Assembly (NCBI RefSeq): GCF_004341625.1
Contig: NZ_SLZG01000001.1
Location: forward strand, 744,001-808,000
Reading direction: 5' to 3'
From: Rhizobium sp. BK376
GTDB lineage: Bacteria > Pseudomonadota > Alphaproteobacteria > Rhizobiales > Rhizobiaceae
DNA: 64,000 nt
The notes beneath the pieces are model-generated. The model was not told where the DNA came from. It was given only the letters and a program-made list of their open reading frames with translations, and did no database searches. Position numbers and translations under genes: made by a program. This document shows, piece by piece, positions 26,257 through 35,733 of this stretch (position 1 is its first letter; every line of letters begins with the position of its first letter).

Positions 26257-27681
26257 ATGTCCGGTCTCGACGAGGCAGCGCCCGTTGCCTCCACATCCGT
26301 TTTTCGTCTCTTTTCACCGGAGCTTCTGCCCGCCACGCTCATTCTGGCGGGCGGTGTCACCCTCTACGCGGTAGAGAGCTATATTACCGCCACCATCGCG
26401 CCATCGATCGTGCGCGACATCGGCGGGCTGGCACTGCTTTCCTGGGTGACCAGCCTCTTTGTCGCGGCTGCCGTTCTCGGCTCGATCTTCGTTGCAGCCC
26501 GACCGCGCGGAATAGGCTTGCGAAATGTCTATGTCATCGCCGCGATCGTTTTCGGTGCCGGCAGCCTGATTTGCGCGCTGGCCCCATCTATGCCGATCGT
26601 GCTGGTCGGCCGGACCATACAGGGCTTCAGCACGGGTGCGCTGGCCGCGCTCGCCTATGCCTTCATCCGTTTCGTCTATCCGGAGCCGCTATGGCCGAAG
26701 GCTTCCGCGCTTTACGCCGCGATCTGGGGCATATCGACGGTCATCGGGCCGACGCTCGGCGGCTTCTTTTCGACGGGAAGCAACTGGCGCTATGCCTTCA
26801 TCGTGCTGGTTCCGCTCGGCGGCTTGATGGCGATCTTCGCTCCACGCCTTCTGCCCCGAGTGGAGGATGACCGGATGAAGCAGCGAGCGCCGCTTGCGCA
26901 GATCGCATTCCTGCTGACGGCCGTCCTGCTTGTCGGCTTTGCGGGCACGGCGGAGAGAATGGACATCAAATCTGCGCTGATTGCCGCATCCGCGATTGCG
27001 GTCATTGCCATGTTCACTATCGAGAAGCGAAGCGCAAGCCGACTTCTGCCCGCAGCCGCGATGATGCTCAGGGAACCGATCTCGCGGGTCTATCTCACCA
27101 TGTTCGCCCTGACCCTGATCCTGGTGAGCGATATCTACATTCCTTATTTCCTGCAGATGTTGCACGGGGTTACGCCGCCGATTTCGGGCTATCTCGTCGC
27201 TCTGGTCGCGCTCGGCTGGACCGCCTCGGCTTTCCTTGGCGGGTCCTTGACGGGGCGTCGGGCCAACGCAGCCATCGTGGCGGGCTGCGTGGTGGAGGCG
27301 CTGGCGACCGTCTCGATGGCGTTCTTCCTTGCCCGGGAGAACACGGCAAGCGACGTCGTGGTGCTTGCGCCTGTCACCATCGGCCTATTCCTGATGGGTT
27401 TCGGCGTCGGCCTCGGATGGGCACATCTTGTGGCAAAGGTGCTCCGGCTGGTGAAACGCGACGAGCAGGACAAGGCATCCGCCGCAATTTCGATGCTCAG
27501 TGCACTCGCCAGCGCCTTTGGTGCGTCCTTTTCGGGCGTCATCGTCAATAGCAGCGGCCTCGTCGATCCCGGCGGCATTGCCGGAAACCTTTCGGCCGCC
27601 CACTGGCTCTATATTCTGATGGCGCTGCCCGGCGTCATTTCGATCGCCGCATCGCTTTCGCTCATGCGAGCTTCAGCATGA
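26257..27681 (+). CDS. MFS drug-efflux-type transporter
   Basis: A 474-residue transporter with about 14 membrane segments, the number typical of the DHA2 drug:proton antiporters. The text [36 protein letters not shown] is characteristic of the first two segments, and [26 protein letters not shown] of the motif-B region. The final 20 bases overlap the convergent quinone oxidoreductase gene. It is divergent from the SufR-like regulator with about 107 bases between the starts, so export of a redox-active or thiol-reactive compound under Fe-S control is a reasonable guess. Confidence 0.88.
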   Translation: MSGLDEAAPVASTSVFRLFSPELLPATLILAGGVTLYAVESYITATIAPSIVRDIGGLALLSWVTSLFVAAAVLGSIFVAARPRGIGLRNVYVIAAIVFGAGSLICALAPSMPIVLVGRTIQGFSTGALAALAYAFIRFVYPEPLWPKASALYAAIWGISTVIGPTLGGFFSTGSNWRYAFIVLVPLGGLMAIFAPRLLPRVEDDRMKQRAPLAQIAFLLTAVLLVGFAGTAERMDIKSALIAASAIAVIAMFTIEKRSASRLLPAAAMMLREPISRVYLTMFALTLILVSDIYIPYFLQMLHGVTPPISGYLVALVALGWTASAFLGGSLTGRRANAAIVAGCVVEALATVSMAFFLARENTASDVVVLAPVTIGLFLMGFGVGLGWAHLVAKVLRLVKRDEQDKASAAISMLSALASAFGASFSGVIVNSSGLVDPGGIAGNLSAAHWLYILMALPGVISIAASLSLMRASA

Positions 27682-28660
27682 TCTTGCCGATGTGATTGCT
27701 GGTTTCCAGGAGGCGATGGGCCTCGACGACATCCTCGAACGCGAAGGTCTTGTAGATGACGGGGGCGACCTTGCCGCTATCGAGCAGCGGCCAGACCTGG
27801 GAAAGCAGATCGTCGCGGATGGCGCGCTTTTCCTCCGCCGTGCGCGGACGCATGGTCGAGCCAGTGACCGTCAGGCGCTTGACCATGATCGGCTGCAGGC
27901 TTGCCTTTTCGACAACGGCACCGCCGAGGAAGGCGATGATCGAGAGGCAGCCATCCTTGGCGAGGGACGCCAGGTTCTTCTCGAAATAGGCGGCGCCGAT
28001 CATGTCGAGGACGATGTCGACGCCATGGCCGGTCTCTGCCTTGATGACTTCGGCGAAGTCTTCTTCGCGGTAGTTGATGGCCCGCTTGGCGCCGAGCTTT
28101 TCGCAGGCTTCGCATTTCTCCTTCGAGCCGGCGGTCGTATAGACCGTGGCCCCGAAAGCGCGGGCGAGCTGGATGGCGGTCGTGCCGATACCGCTGGAAC
28201 CGCCATGGATGAGGACGCTTTCGCCTTCCGTCAGGCCCGCCATCTGAAAGAGATTGGCCCAGACGGTGAAGAAGGTTTCCGGCACCGCGGCGGCCTTGAC
28301 GGCATCATAGCCGTTCGGGAAGCGCAGCGCCTGGCCGACAGGAAGAACGCAATATTCGGCATATGCGCCGCCGTTCGTCAGCCCGCAGACCTTGTTGCCA
28401 ATGGAGAATTCGCTGACGCCGGGGCCGACATCGACTACTTCGCCTGCTATCTCAAGGCCGAGGATCGGGCTTGCATCCTTCGGCGGCGGATAGACGCCTT
28501 GCCGCTGGGCGATATCGGGGCGGTTGACGCCAGCGGCTTCCACGCGAACCAGAATCTCGCCCGGCTTCAGCTCCGGCAGCGGCTTGCGAGCGATCGTCAT
28601 CACTTCGGGCGCACCGAAGGAGGGCAGATCGACATAACGCATTTCAGTTGGCAAGGTCAT
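27662..28660 (-). CDS. NAD(P)H:quinone oxidoreductase (zeta-crystallin/PIG3-like MDR)
   Basis: A 332-residue zinc-free medium-chain dehydrogenase. Start 28660 ([21 protein letters not shown]) follows GGGGAG; the longer frame to 28726 has no support. The GroES-like N-terminal domain contains [40 protein letters not shown]. The Rossmann domain has the nucleotide site [23 protein letters not shown]. It reduces quinones by one or two electrons using NADPH. It converges with the MFS gene, sharing 20 bases, and is 62 bases upstream of the EAL-CBS-GGDEF gene, which lies on the same strand. Confidence 0.92.
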   Translation of the reverse strand: MTLPTEMRYVDLPSFGAPEVMTIARKPLPELKPGEILVRVEAAGVNRPDIAQRQGVYPPPKDASPILGLEIAGEVVDVGPGVSEFSIGNKVCGLTNGGAYAEYCVLPVGQALRFPNGYDAVKAAAVPETFFTVWANLFQMAGLTEGESVLIHGGSSGIGTTAIQLARAFGATVYTTAGSKEKCEACEKLGAKRAINYREEDFAEVIKAETGHGVDIVLDMIGAAYFEKNLASLAKDGCLSIIAFLGGAVVEKASLQPIMVKRLTVTGSTMRPRTAEEKRAIRDDLLSQVWPLLDSGKVAPVIYKTFAFEDVVEAHRLLETSNHIGKIMLKLA

Positions 28661-28792
28661 CTTCAGATCTCCCCGGTCCCACCTCAAGGATGGGCACGCG
28701 CTCCCTGGACCCTGCCGGGGAGGCAATGCGACATGAGGACATGGACATAGTTCAGAGTTTCGGGCTTGGAAAGGACCGGTGCATGAAGGGCG

Positions 28793-30598
28793 TCAATTGG
28801 TCTCGCCCAAAGGGTGGAAAGCGATGCCGGTTTCGCTTTCCTTGGCCTTCTTCTTCAGGCCGGCGATGGCAGTGCTGACGCGGTTGATATCGTCGATGAC
28901 GAGGCCTTGCGGCAATTCGAGGACACCAATCGAGCAGCGCATCAGCGGGAAGAAGGTTTCGACGCCATTGCGGTCGTGGCCGTGAAGACGACCCGCGGCG
29001 CGATCTTCGTCCGAATAGAGCGTCACGACATCCTCTCGGAAATCCTTGAGCAAGCGAGCAAGCACGTCGCTCAATTCATCGATATTTCCGCCCTCGACCC
29101 CGATGAAGAAGTCGTCTCCGCCGACATGGCCGAGGAAATGCCGATCGGCAAAGAAATAGCGGCGCATCAGGGCTGCAAAGCGCGAAATCGCGTGGTCGCC
29201 GAGATGGAAGCCATAGGCATCGTTGAACGGCTTGAAGTTGTCGAAATCGCAGTAGCAGAAATAGCGGACCTCGTCGCCGTCGCGACCGGAATGCTGCATG
29301 AACTCCCGGATGGCGCGATTGCCCGGCAGGCCTGTCAGCGGGTTCTGATCCTGCGCCATCTTGAGCTGCTTTTCGTTGATCACCTTGATGAGCGAGGCGG
29401 CCGAAACAATGCCGGCATAGCGCATGCCTTCCGTGATGATAAGGCAGCTGCTGCCTTCCATATTGGCGAAGATCGCCATCAGCTTTTCCGCATCGGAATC
29501 AAGGCCGACGATCGGCGCCATTTCGACGAAATGCGAAATCGTGCGCTCATAGACCTTGTTCTTCAGGAGATCGCGGCCGAAGGGCTGATAGATATATTCC
29601 TTGAGATGGTACTCGTGGATGATGCCGCGCGGTTCGCCATTGGCGTTGAGCACCGGGAAAAACGCCTGGCGCGGGTTGCGGCGGAAAATCTCGAACACGC
29701 TGTCTATGCTGTCGGTTTCGTAGATGGCCGGCAGCATTTCGATCTGCTTGCGGATCAGGATCTCGTCCAGCGACTGATTGTTGCGCTTGATTTCCCCGAG
29801 ATCCTGCAGATGCGGGAAAGCAGGCTTCAGCTCGTTGACCAATGTCGTCGGTCGCGCGATGAACCAACCCTGCACGAGATCGACGCCGAACTCGCGGCAG
29901 GCCAGAAATTCCGCTTCGGTCTCGATGCCTTCCGCAATGACGCGCGTGCCGAGCACATGGGCTATGTTGACCATGTTCTTCAAGAGATGACGCTTGCGGG
30001 AACTGCGGTCGATGTCAGCCACAAAATGCCGGTCGATCTTCAGGTAGTCGACGGCATGGTCGCAGAGCAGCTTTACCTCGCCGTGACCGACGCCGAAATC
30101 GTCGATCGCCAGCTTGAAGCCGATCTTGCGCATCCTTTCGATCAGCGCCGAGAATTCCGGTACGCTCGTATTGTCGAACCGTTCGGAAAGCTCGAAGCAG
30201 ACGGATGAAGGAGGAATGCCCGCCTTCCGCAGATGCTGAACAAGGCTGTCGATCAGGGCGTCGCCTTGCGGGATCAGCCGGACATCGAGATTGAGAAAGA
30301 GGGTCGCTGTCGCGCAATCGGGCAATGTTGCGAATTTCGCGAGCGCCCGGCTCGCCACCATCTGTTCGAGGGCGAGGAGCTGACCTGTGCGTTCTGCCTC
30401 ATCGAGAATTTCGATCGGGGTTTCAAAACCGATCCGGTCCTGACCGCGCATCAGCGATTCATAGCCGAAGACAGTGCCCGTACCGGCTTCGACGATCGGC
30501 TGGAACGCGTTTTCGACGACGAGCTTGGCCAGAGTGACAATTTGATCGCTAGCGTATTTGCGCAGCGAGGCCGGCTCGACGGTGGCAGTGATAGACAC
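28793..30598 (-). CDS. EAL-CBS-GGDEF cyclic di-GMP protein
   Basis: A 601-residue protein read from GTG 30598, chosen because GGAG lies six bases before it; an in-frame TTG is at 30610. Order: EAL domain first (about 25-265), a pair of CBS modules (about 290-420, IIHEYHLKEYIYQPFGRD, GIVSAASLIKVI), and GGDEF last. The EAL signature is E47-S-L, yet FLNLD, ELSERFD, IDDFG, KIDRHF and EGIETEAEF are all kept, so phosphodiesterase activity is plausible. The GGDEF motif is GGDDF (493-497), which may or may not synthesise. CBS pairs bind adenine nucleotides, so activity may follow energy state. Confidence 0.92.
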   Translation of the reverse strand: MSITATVEPASLRKYASDQIVTLAKLVVENAFQPIVEAGTGTVFGYESLMRGQDRIGFETPIEILDEAERTGQLLALEQMVASRALAKFATLPDCATATLFLNLDVRLIPQGDALIDSLVQHLRKAGIPPSSVCFELSERFDNTSVPEFSALIERMRKIGFKLAIDDFGVGHGEVKLLCDHAVDYLKIDRHFVADIDRSSRKRHLLKNMVNIAHVLGTRVIAEGIETEAEFLACREFGVDLVQGWFIARPTTLVNELKPAFPHLQDLGEIKRNNQSLDEILIRKQIEMLPAIYETDSIDSVFEIFRRNPRQAFFPVLNANGEPRGIIHEYHLKEYIYQPFGRDLLKNKVYERTISHFVEMAPIVGLDSDAEKLMAIFANMEGSSCLIITEGMRYAGIVSAASLIKVINEKQLKMAQDQNPLTGLPGNRAIREFMQHSGRDGDEVRYFCYCDFDNFKPFNDAYGFHLGDHAISRFAALMRRYFFADRHFLGHVGGDDFFIGVEGGNIDELSDVLARLLKDFREDVVTLYSDEDRAAGRLHGHDRNGVETFFPLMRCSIGVLELPQGLVIDDINRVSTAIAGLKKKAKESETGIAFHPLGETN

Positions 30599-30766
30599 GC
30601 CAATCTCCAAATGTTTTTTACTTTATCGTTTTCCTTCGGACCATTGCCGACAACGGTCAATGAAACCTTTCGGCTCTGTGAAACTTTTGTGAATTCCCGC
30701 TCAACCTACACGCGTCGGGCGATCCAGCTAAATGTTATGGCAACCCAGCATATTTCGAGCTGAATT

Positions 30767-31021
30767 TCAGACGTGTCTGCGCTTCTCGGCCTCGTAATCG
30801 GCAAACATGTCGGCGACGCAACGGCTGCCTTTTCGGGCGGAATTATCCCCTGCGTGTATTGCCTGCGGAGCCTCTGCAAGTTCGCCGCGCCGACGCGCCG
30901 CGTCCCAGAGGCGCAACGCCTCGCGAACCACTTCACTGCCGGACGCGTAAAGGCCGGAATCGACGGCCGCGCGAATGCCGGCAGCCTGTTGCGGAGAGAT
31001 GGAAACGGTTACCATCGGCAT
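30767..31021 (-). CDS. ParD-like antitoxin, orphan
   Basis: An 84-residue ribbon-helix-helix antitoxin. The segment VTVSISPQQAAGIRAAVDSGLYASGSEVVREALRLWDAARR is typical of ParD/CC2985-type antitoxins; the charged tail (ADMFADYEAEKRRHV) would bind a ParE toxin. A very strong Shine-Dalgarno (GGGAGGAA) precedes the ATG. No ParE follows: the next 150 bases on that strand have no coding frame, then comes the EAL gene. It is therefore an orphan or a remnant of a lost pair. Confidence 0.82.
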   Translation of the reverse strand: MPMVTVSISPQQAAGIRAAVDSGLYASGSEVVREALRLWDAARRRGELAEAPQAIHAGDNSARKGSRCVADMFADYEAEKRRHV

Positions 31022-31354
31022 GATATTCCTCCCTTTTCTGTTCTTGGTTCAGAACCCTTGCTGGGAGACACACAACCGTCGTGTCATGAGTCGGGCGATT
31101 TTTCGCCAATGCATCGATCGATGCGCAGCGCTGCATAAGCGCCAGCCGTTCAGAACGGCGAGGCCCGAAAGATACTGCCGCTCACGTTTGTTGTCAAAAA
31201 GTAAGCCTGTGTGAGCACTTCACTTCTTTGCGTCCAGCCCTGGAAAACAGGTCCGTTTGGCAATTTCCGAGCGAAATTGCGATCGAACGGCGCGATGTTT
31301 TTTATTGATTGATGGATCAATCAAAAATAGAATGCGCATACTCGAGGACAAGAG
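31022..31354. other. Non-coding region upstream of betI
   Basis: About 330 bases without a gene between the ParD-like gene and betI. The only clear element is the BetI operator/promoter at 31305-31333. The rest shows no tRNA, repeat or hairpin terminator that I can recognise, apart from short A/T-rich stretches. Confidence 0.6.
31305..31333 (+). promoter_or_regulatory. BetI operator and betI-betB promoter
   Basis: The sequence TTGATTGATGGATCAATCAA (31305-31324) is a perfect inverted repeat with nine-base arms and a GG centre, very close to known BetI boxes, which have TTGATTG and CAATC(A) half-sites. It overlaps a good promoter: TTGATT (31305-31310), 17 bases, TAGAAT (31328-31333). BetI bound here would block RNA polymerase; choline relieves it in characterised BetI systems. 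Confidence 0.75.
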
Positions 31355-31996
31355 ATGCCGAAGATCGGAATGGAACCTGTGCGCCGCAAGGCGCTTGTGG
31401 ACGCCGCGCTGCGCGTGATCGGCGATCACGGCTCGCTCAGCGTAACCATGTCCGAAATCGCCCGGCAGGCCGGCGTTTCCGCTGCGCTGGCGCATCACTA
31501 TTTCGGCAGCAAGGAACAGCTGCTGATCGAAACCATCCGCTCCCTTCTACGCCGATTGCGCGACGATGCTGTGATGGCGCTGAAGGCTGCAGACACGCCG
31601 CGAGAGAAGATTTCCGCCATTATCCGCGTCAGTTTCCAGGCCGATCAGTTCGCGCCCGAGACGATCGCCGCATGGCTTGCCTTTTATGCCGAGGCGCAGC
31701 GGTCGGAAGAGACGCGGCGCTTCCTCGTCATCTATGCCCGGCGCCTCCGCTCCAACCTGCTGGCTAGCCTCAAAGCGCTCTGCCCCCTAGATGCCGCAGA
31801 ACGCATTGCGGAAGGCGCAGCGGCGATGATCGACGGGCTCTATATCCGCCAGAGTCTGAAATCGGCGCCGATCAGCATCGAAGCCTCGATCGGACTGACG
31901 GAGGATTATGTGACCGCGCTTCTTGCCCGCCCTTATTCTTCTCCCCCGAGGGAGAAGGGACCACTGCCTCAAGCCATCCAAGGACAAGTGACATGA
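31355..31996 (+). CDS. betI: Choline-responsive repressor BetI (TetR family)
   Basis: A 213-residue TetR-family repressor starting [57 protein letters not shown], the full helix-turn-helix of BetI. It represses the choline-to-betaine genes. The stop overlaps the betB start by four bases (ATGA), so translation is coupled. The C-terminal tail ([17 protein letters not shown]) is encoded by a palindromic repeat and appears to be an added extension. Confidence 0.95.
   Translation: MPKIGMEPVRRKALVDAALRVIGDHGSLSVTMSEIARQAGVSAALAHHYFGSKEQLLIETIRSLLRRLRDDAVMALKAADTPREKISAIIRVSFQADQFAPETIAAWLAFYAEAQRSEETRRFLVIYARRLRSNLLASLKALCPLDAAERIAEGAAAMIDGLYIRQSLKSAPISIEASIGLTEDYVTALLARPYSSPPREKGPLPQAIQGQVT
31938..31957. 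repeat. Palindromic repeat inside the end of betI
   Basis: CTTCTCCC-CCGA-GGGAGAAG is a perfect inverted repeat with eight-base arms and a four-base loop. It resembles the CTTCTCCCC-type palindromes scattered through rhizobial intergenic regions. It lies within the coding region, near the end of betI and about 40 bases before betB, where its hairpin would form in the mRNA at the gene junction. Confidence 0.6.
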
Positions 31997-33456
31997 AAGC
32001 CCAGCCGAAAGCCTCCCACTTCATCGACGGGGAATATGTCGAGGATACTGCAGGCACAGTCATCGAAAGCATCTATCCCGCGACCGGGGAGATCATTGCC
32101 CGCTTGCATGCAGCAACGCCTGATATCGTCGAAAAGGCGATCGCGTCAGCCAAGCGCGCCCAGCCGGAATGGGCGGCAATGAGCCCGACGGCGCGCGGAC
32201 GCATCCTGAAGCGCGCGGCTGACATCATGCGCGAGCGCAACCGCGAACTTTCCGAGCTTGAGACGCTGGATACCGGCAAGCCGATCCAGGAAACCATTGT
32301 TGCCGATCCGACATCGGGCGCCGACAGCTTCGAATTCTTCGGCGGCGTCGCCGCTGCGGGTCTCAACGGCTCCTACATCCCGCTCGGTGGCGATTTTGCC
32401 TATACCAAGCGCGTGCCGCTCGGGGTTTGCGTCGGGATCGGCGCCTGGAACTATCCCCAGCAGATCGCCTGCTGGAAGGGCGCGCCGGCGCTGATCGCGG
32501 GCAACGCGATGGTATTCAAGCCTTCGGAGAATACGCCGCTCGGCGCCCTGAAGATCGCCGAAATCCTGATTGAAGCCGGCCTGCCCAAGGGCCTCTACAA
32601 TGTTATCCAGGGTGACCGCGATACCGGGCCGCTTCTCGTCAACCATCCTGACGTCGCCAAGGTGTCGCTGACCGGCTCGGTGCCGACTGGCCGGCGGGTT
32701 GCCGCCGCTGCCGCAGGTCAGCTCAAGCACGTCACCATGGAACTCGGCGGCAAGTCGCCGCTGATCGTCTTTGACGATGCCGATGTCGACAGCGCCATCG
32801 GCGGCGCGATGCTCGGCAATTTCTACTCGACCGGCCAGGTCTGCTCGAACGGCACCCGCGTCTTCGTGCATGGCAGGATCAAGGGCGAATTCCTCAAGCG
32901 ATTGAAGGCTCGCACCGATGCGATGGTCATCGGCGACCCCATGGACGAGGCGACGCAGATCGGCCCTATGGTCTCCTGGGCGCAGCGCGAGAAGGTGATC
33001 TCCTATATCGAGAAGGGCAAGGCCGAAGGCGCAACGCTGATTTCGGGCGGCGGTATCCCGAACAACGTCTCCGGCGAGGGCTATTATGTGCAGCCGACCG
33101 TCTTCGCGGATGTCACCGACGACATGACGATCGCGCGGGAAGAAATCTTCGGGCCTGTCATGTGCGTGCTCGATTTCGAAGACGAGGCCGAGGTCATCGC
33201 TCGCGCCAACGCCACCGAATTCGGCCTCTCCGGCGGTGTCTTCACCGCGGATCTCACCCGCGCCCATCGCGTCGTCGACCAGCTAGAAGCCGGCACGCTC
33301 TGGATCAACACCTACAATCTCTGCCCGGTCGAAATCCCCTTCGGCGGCTCCAAGCAATCCGGCTTCGGCCGCGAGAATTCGCTTGCCGCGCTGGAGCATT
33401 ATTCCGAGCTGAAGACGGTCTATGTCGGCATGGGGCCGGTGGTGGCGCCGTATTGA
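31993..33456 (+). CDS. betB: Betaine aldehyde dehydrogenase BetB
   Basis: A 487-residue NAD(P)-dependent aldehyde dehydrogenase that converts betaine aldehyde to glycine betaine, an osmoprotectant. The active-site segments [18 protein letters not shown] (general base Glu) and [18 protein letters not shown] (catalytic Cys) are intact, as is PWNYP-like [22 protein letters not shown]. It follows betI with a four-base overlap and is separated from betA by about 480 bases that contain an opposite-strand gene. Length is standard. Confidence 0.96.
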   Translation: MKAQPKASHFIDGEYVEDTAGTVIESIYPATGEIIARLHAATPDIVEKAIASAKRAQPEWAAMSPTARGRILKRAADIMRERNRELSELETLDTGKPIQETIVADPTSGADSFEFFGGVAAAGLNGSYIPLGGDFAYTKRVPLGVCVGIGAWNYPQQIACWKGAPALIAGNAMVFKPSENTPLGALKIAEILIEAGLPKGLYNVIQGDRDTGPLLVNHPDVAKVSLTGSVPTGRRVAAAAAGQLKHVTMELGGKSPLIVFDDADVDSAIGGAMLGNFYSTGQVCSNGTRVFVHGRIKGEFLKRLKARTDAMVIGDPMDEATQIGPMVSWAQREKVISYIEKGKAEGATLISGGGIPNNVSGEGYYVQPTVFADVTDDMTIAREEIFGPVMCVLDFEDEAEVIARANATEFGLSGGVFTADLTRAHRVVDQLEAGTLWINTYNLCPVEIPFGGSKQSGFGRENSLAALEHYSELKTVYVGMGPVVAPY

Positions 33457-33475
33457 GATGAGGATGATTGGGCGA

Positions 33476-33796
33476 TTACCGCTTCGGCAGCTTACCCTGT
33501 CGCTTCAGCACTTCGCGAAGCGGTACATCGGGCGCCTTTGTCTTCGCCGGTCTCAACGCTTTCTGGTCGGCAAGCGAGAGCCGGCGGTCGCTCTCAATCG
33601 CGTCTTCGTCGCCCATAGCGTTCGCGGCTACCTTGGCAGCATGCCGGCCACGCCGGTTGGACTGAGCCTTGAACAAGGGAATGTTCTTTCGAGATGACTT
33701 ACTGTTTTCGCCATAGTCGTTGCGACCATCCCGATCCAGAGACAATAGTTTGTCTCGGGGCGGCGATCGACTTTCGCGGGTTTTCTGGTCGCTCAT
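33476..33796 (-). CDS. Hypothetical protein between betB and betA, opposite strand
   Basis: A 106-residue highly charged protein (MSDQKTRESRSPPRDKLLSLDRDGRNDYGENSKSSRKNIPLFKAQSNRRGRHAAK). No signal peptide or membrane segment; it looks basic and probably soluble or nucleic-acid-binding. The segment NDYGENSKSSRKNIP and the end DVPLREVLKRQGKLPKR look like conserved text rather than random frame. GAGGAA lies upstream of the ATG. It splits the betB-betA pair and runs against their transcription, so it could be transcribed from its own promoter or antisense to them. Function unknown. Confidence 0.6.
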   Translation of the reverse strand: MSDQKTRESRSPPRDKLLSLDRDGRNDYGENSKSSRKNIPLFKAQSNRRGRHAAKVAANAMGDEDAIESDRRLSLADQKALRPAKTKAPDVPLREVLKRQGKLPKR

Positions 33797-33939
33797 TTTT
33801 TTGCAGCCGTTCCTCGGACTACCAGATCATCAAGATCGACATAAAGGGCCGCCGACGATGAATTTGACGAGTTAGAAAATAGCTATTCGCAATACAACTA
33901 TCATTAGCTGCATCCCGCAAACTGGCCAGAGAAAAAACC

Positions 33940-35586
33940 ATGCAAGCAGACTTCATCATCATCGGTTCCGGTTCGGCCGGCTCGGCCATGGCCTATCGTC
34001 TGTCAGAGGATCCGGGCAATACGGTTATCGTCATCGAGGCGGGCGGGTCCGATTTCGGACCGTTCATCCAGATGCCGGCAGCGCTTGCCTGGCCGATGAG
34101 CATGAAGCGCTACAACTGGGGTTATCTCTCCGAGCCGGAGCCAAATCTCAACAACCGGCGCATCACCGCGCCGCGCGGCAAGGTGATCGGCGGGTCGTCG
34201 TCAATCAACGGCATGGTCTATGTGCGTGGCCATTCGGGAGACTTCAACCGCTGGGAAGAGCTCGGCGCGCGCGGCTGGGGCTATGCTGACGTGCTGCCCT
34301 ACTTCAAGCGGATGGAACATAGCCATGGCGGCGAGGAAGGCTGGCGCGGGACCGACGGGCCATTGCATGTCCAGCGCGGCGTCTTCACGAACCCGCTGTT
34401 CCACGCCTTCGTCGAGGCCGGCAAGCAGGCCGGGTTCGAGACGACGGAAGACTACAACGGCTCCAAGCAGGAGGGCTTCGGCCTGATGGAGCAGACGATC
34501 TATGGCGGCAAGCGCTGGTCTGCGGCAAGCGCCTATCTGAAGCCTGCCCTCAAGCGCTCCAATATCGGTCTCGTCAACGGATTTGCTCGCAGGATCATCA
34601 TCGAAGACGGCCGCGCGACGGGCGTAGAGATCGAGCGCGGAGGCAAGATCGAGATCATCAAGGCGCATCGCGAAGTCATCGTCTCGGCCTCCTCCTTCAA
34701 CTCGCCGAAACTGCTGATGCTGTCGGGCATCGGGCCGGGCGCACATCTGAAGGACATGGGGATCGAGGTGAAGCTCGACCGCCCCGGTGTCGGTGCCAAT
34801 CTCCAGGACCATATGGAATTCTATTTCCAGCAGGTCTCCACCAAGCCGGTCTCGCTCTATTCCTGGCTGCCCTGGTTCTGGCAGGGCGTTGCGGGCGCAC
34901 AGTGGATGTTCACAAAATCCGGCCTCGGCACGTCGAACCAGTTCGAGGCCTGCGCTTTCCTGCGCTCGGCGCCGGGCCTCAAGCAGCCGGATATCCAGTA
35001 CCACTTCCTACCCGTCGCCATCAGTTACGACGGCAAGGCGGCGGCAAAGAGCCACGGCTTCCAGGTGCATGTCGGCTACAACCTGTCGAAATCGCGCGGC
35101 AACGTCACCCTGCGCTCCTCTGACCCGAAGGCCGATCCGGTGATCCGGTTCAACTATATGAGCCATCCGGAAGACTGGGAGAAATTCCGCCGCTGTGTGC
35201 GGCTAACCCGCGAAATCTTCAGCCAGCAGGCCTTCGACGACTATCGTGGCCCGGAGATCCAGCCCGGCGTGCGCATCCAGACGGATGCCGAGATCGACAC
35301 ATTCCTGCGCGAGCACCTGGAAAGCGCCTACCATCCCTGCGGCACCTGCAGGATGGGCGCCAAGGACGACCCGATGGCCGTTGTTGATCCGGAAACTCGC
35401 GTAATCGGCGTCGACGGCCTGCGCGTTGCGGACAGTTCGATCTTCCCGCATGTCACCTACGGCAACCTCAACGGCCCTTCCATCATGACCGGCGAGAAGG
35501 CGGCGGATCATATTCTGGGGCGTAAGATGGCAAGGTCCAATCAGGAACCCTGGGTCAATCCGCGCTGGGCGGTGAGTGATCGGTAG
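33940..35586 (+). CDS. betA: Choline dehydrogenase BetA (GMC oxidoreductase)
   Basis: A 548-residue FAD-dependent GMC-family enzyme that oxidises choline to betaine aldehyde, feeding BetB. The FAD-binding GxGxxG reads [20 protein letters not shown]; the GMC signatures [21 protein letters not shown] and [18 protein letters not shown] are present, and the C-terminal catalytic region has [10 protein letters not shown] with the later [19 protein letters not shown]. It lies downstream of betB, on the same strand but after an opposite-strand gene. Choline sulfatase betC, found between betI and betB in Sinorhizobium, is absent. Confidence 0.95.
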   Translation: MQADFIIIGSGSAGSAMAYRLSEDPGNTVIVIEAGGSDFGPFIQMPAALAWPMSMKRYNWGYLSEPEPNLNNRRITAPRGKVIGGSSSINGMVYVRGHSGDFNRWEELGARGWGYADVLPYFKRMEHSHGGEEGWRGTDGPLHVQRGVFTNPLFHAFVEAGKQAGFETTEDYNGSKQEGFGLMEQTIYGGKRWSAASAYLKPALKRSNIGLVNGFARRIIIEDGRATGVEIERGGKIEIIKAHREVIVSASSFNSPKLLMLSGIGPGAHLKDMGIEVKLDRPGVGANLQDHMEFYFQQVSTKPVSLYSWLPWFWQGVAGAQWMFTKSGLGTSNQFEACAFLRSAPGLKQPDIQYHFLPVAISYDGKAAAKSHGFQVHVGYNLSKSRGNVTLRSSDPKADPVIRFNYMSHPEDWEKFRRCVRLTREIFSQQAFDDYRGPEIQPGVRIQTDAEIDTFLREHLESAYHPCGTCRMGAKDDPMAVVDPETRVIGVDGLRVADSSIFPHVTYGNLNGPSIMTGEKAADHILGRKMARSNQEPWVNPRWAVSDR

Positions 35587-35647
35587 TCACAACCTGCCCA
35601 TCTCACAACCCGCAGCAAGGAAGCCGTGCAAATCCGATAATATAAGG

Positions 35648-35682
35648 TTGCATAAAATTCGTTATGCAATCCTGTATTGCAT
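35648..35682. promoter_or_regulatory. Inverted repeats upstream of the subtilisin-like protease gene
   Basis: TTGCATAA-AATTCG-TTATGCAA (35648-35655 and 35662-35669) is a perfect inverted repeat with eight-base arms. A further half-site TTGCAT follows at 35677-35682, so GCAAT and ATTGC also face each other across five bases. The sites lie 65-86 bases before the protease ATG in an AT-rich stretch, as would suit a regulator-binding region. No regulator is assigned. Confidence 0.4.
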
Positions 35683-35733
35683 TTCCAAGAGAGATTCCGT
35701 ACGTTTTTCATAGTGATTCAAGGGCTTCTCACT

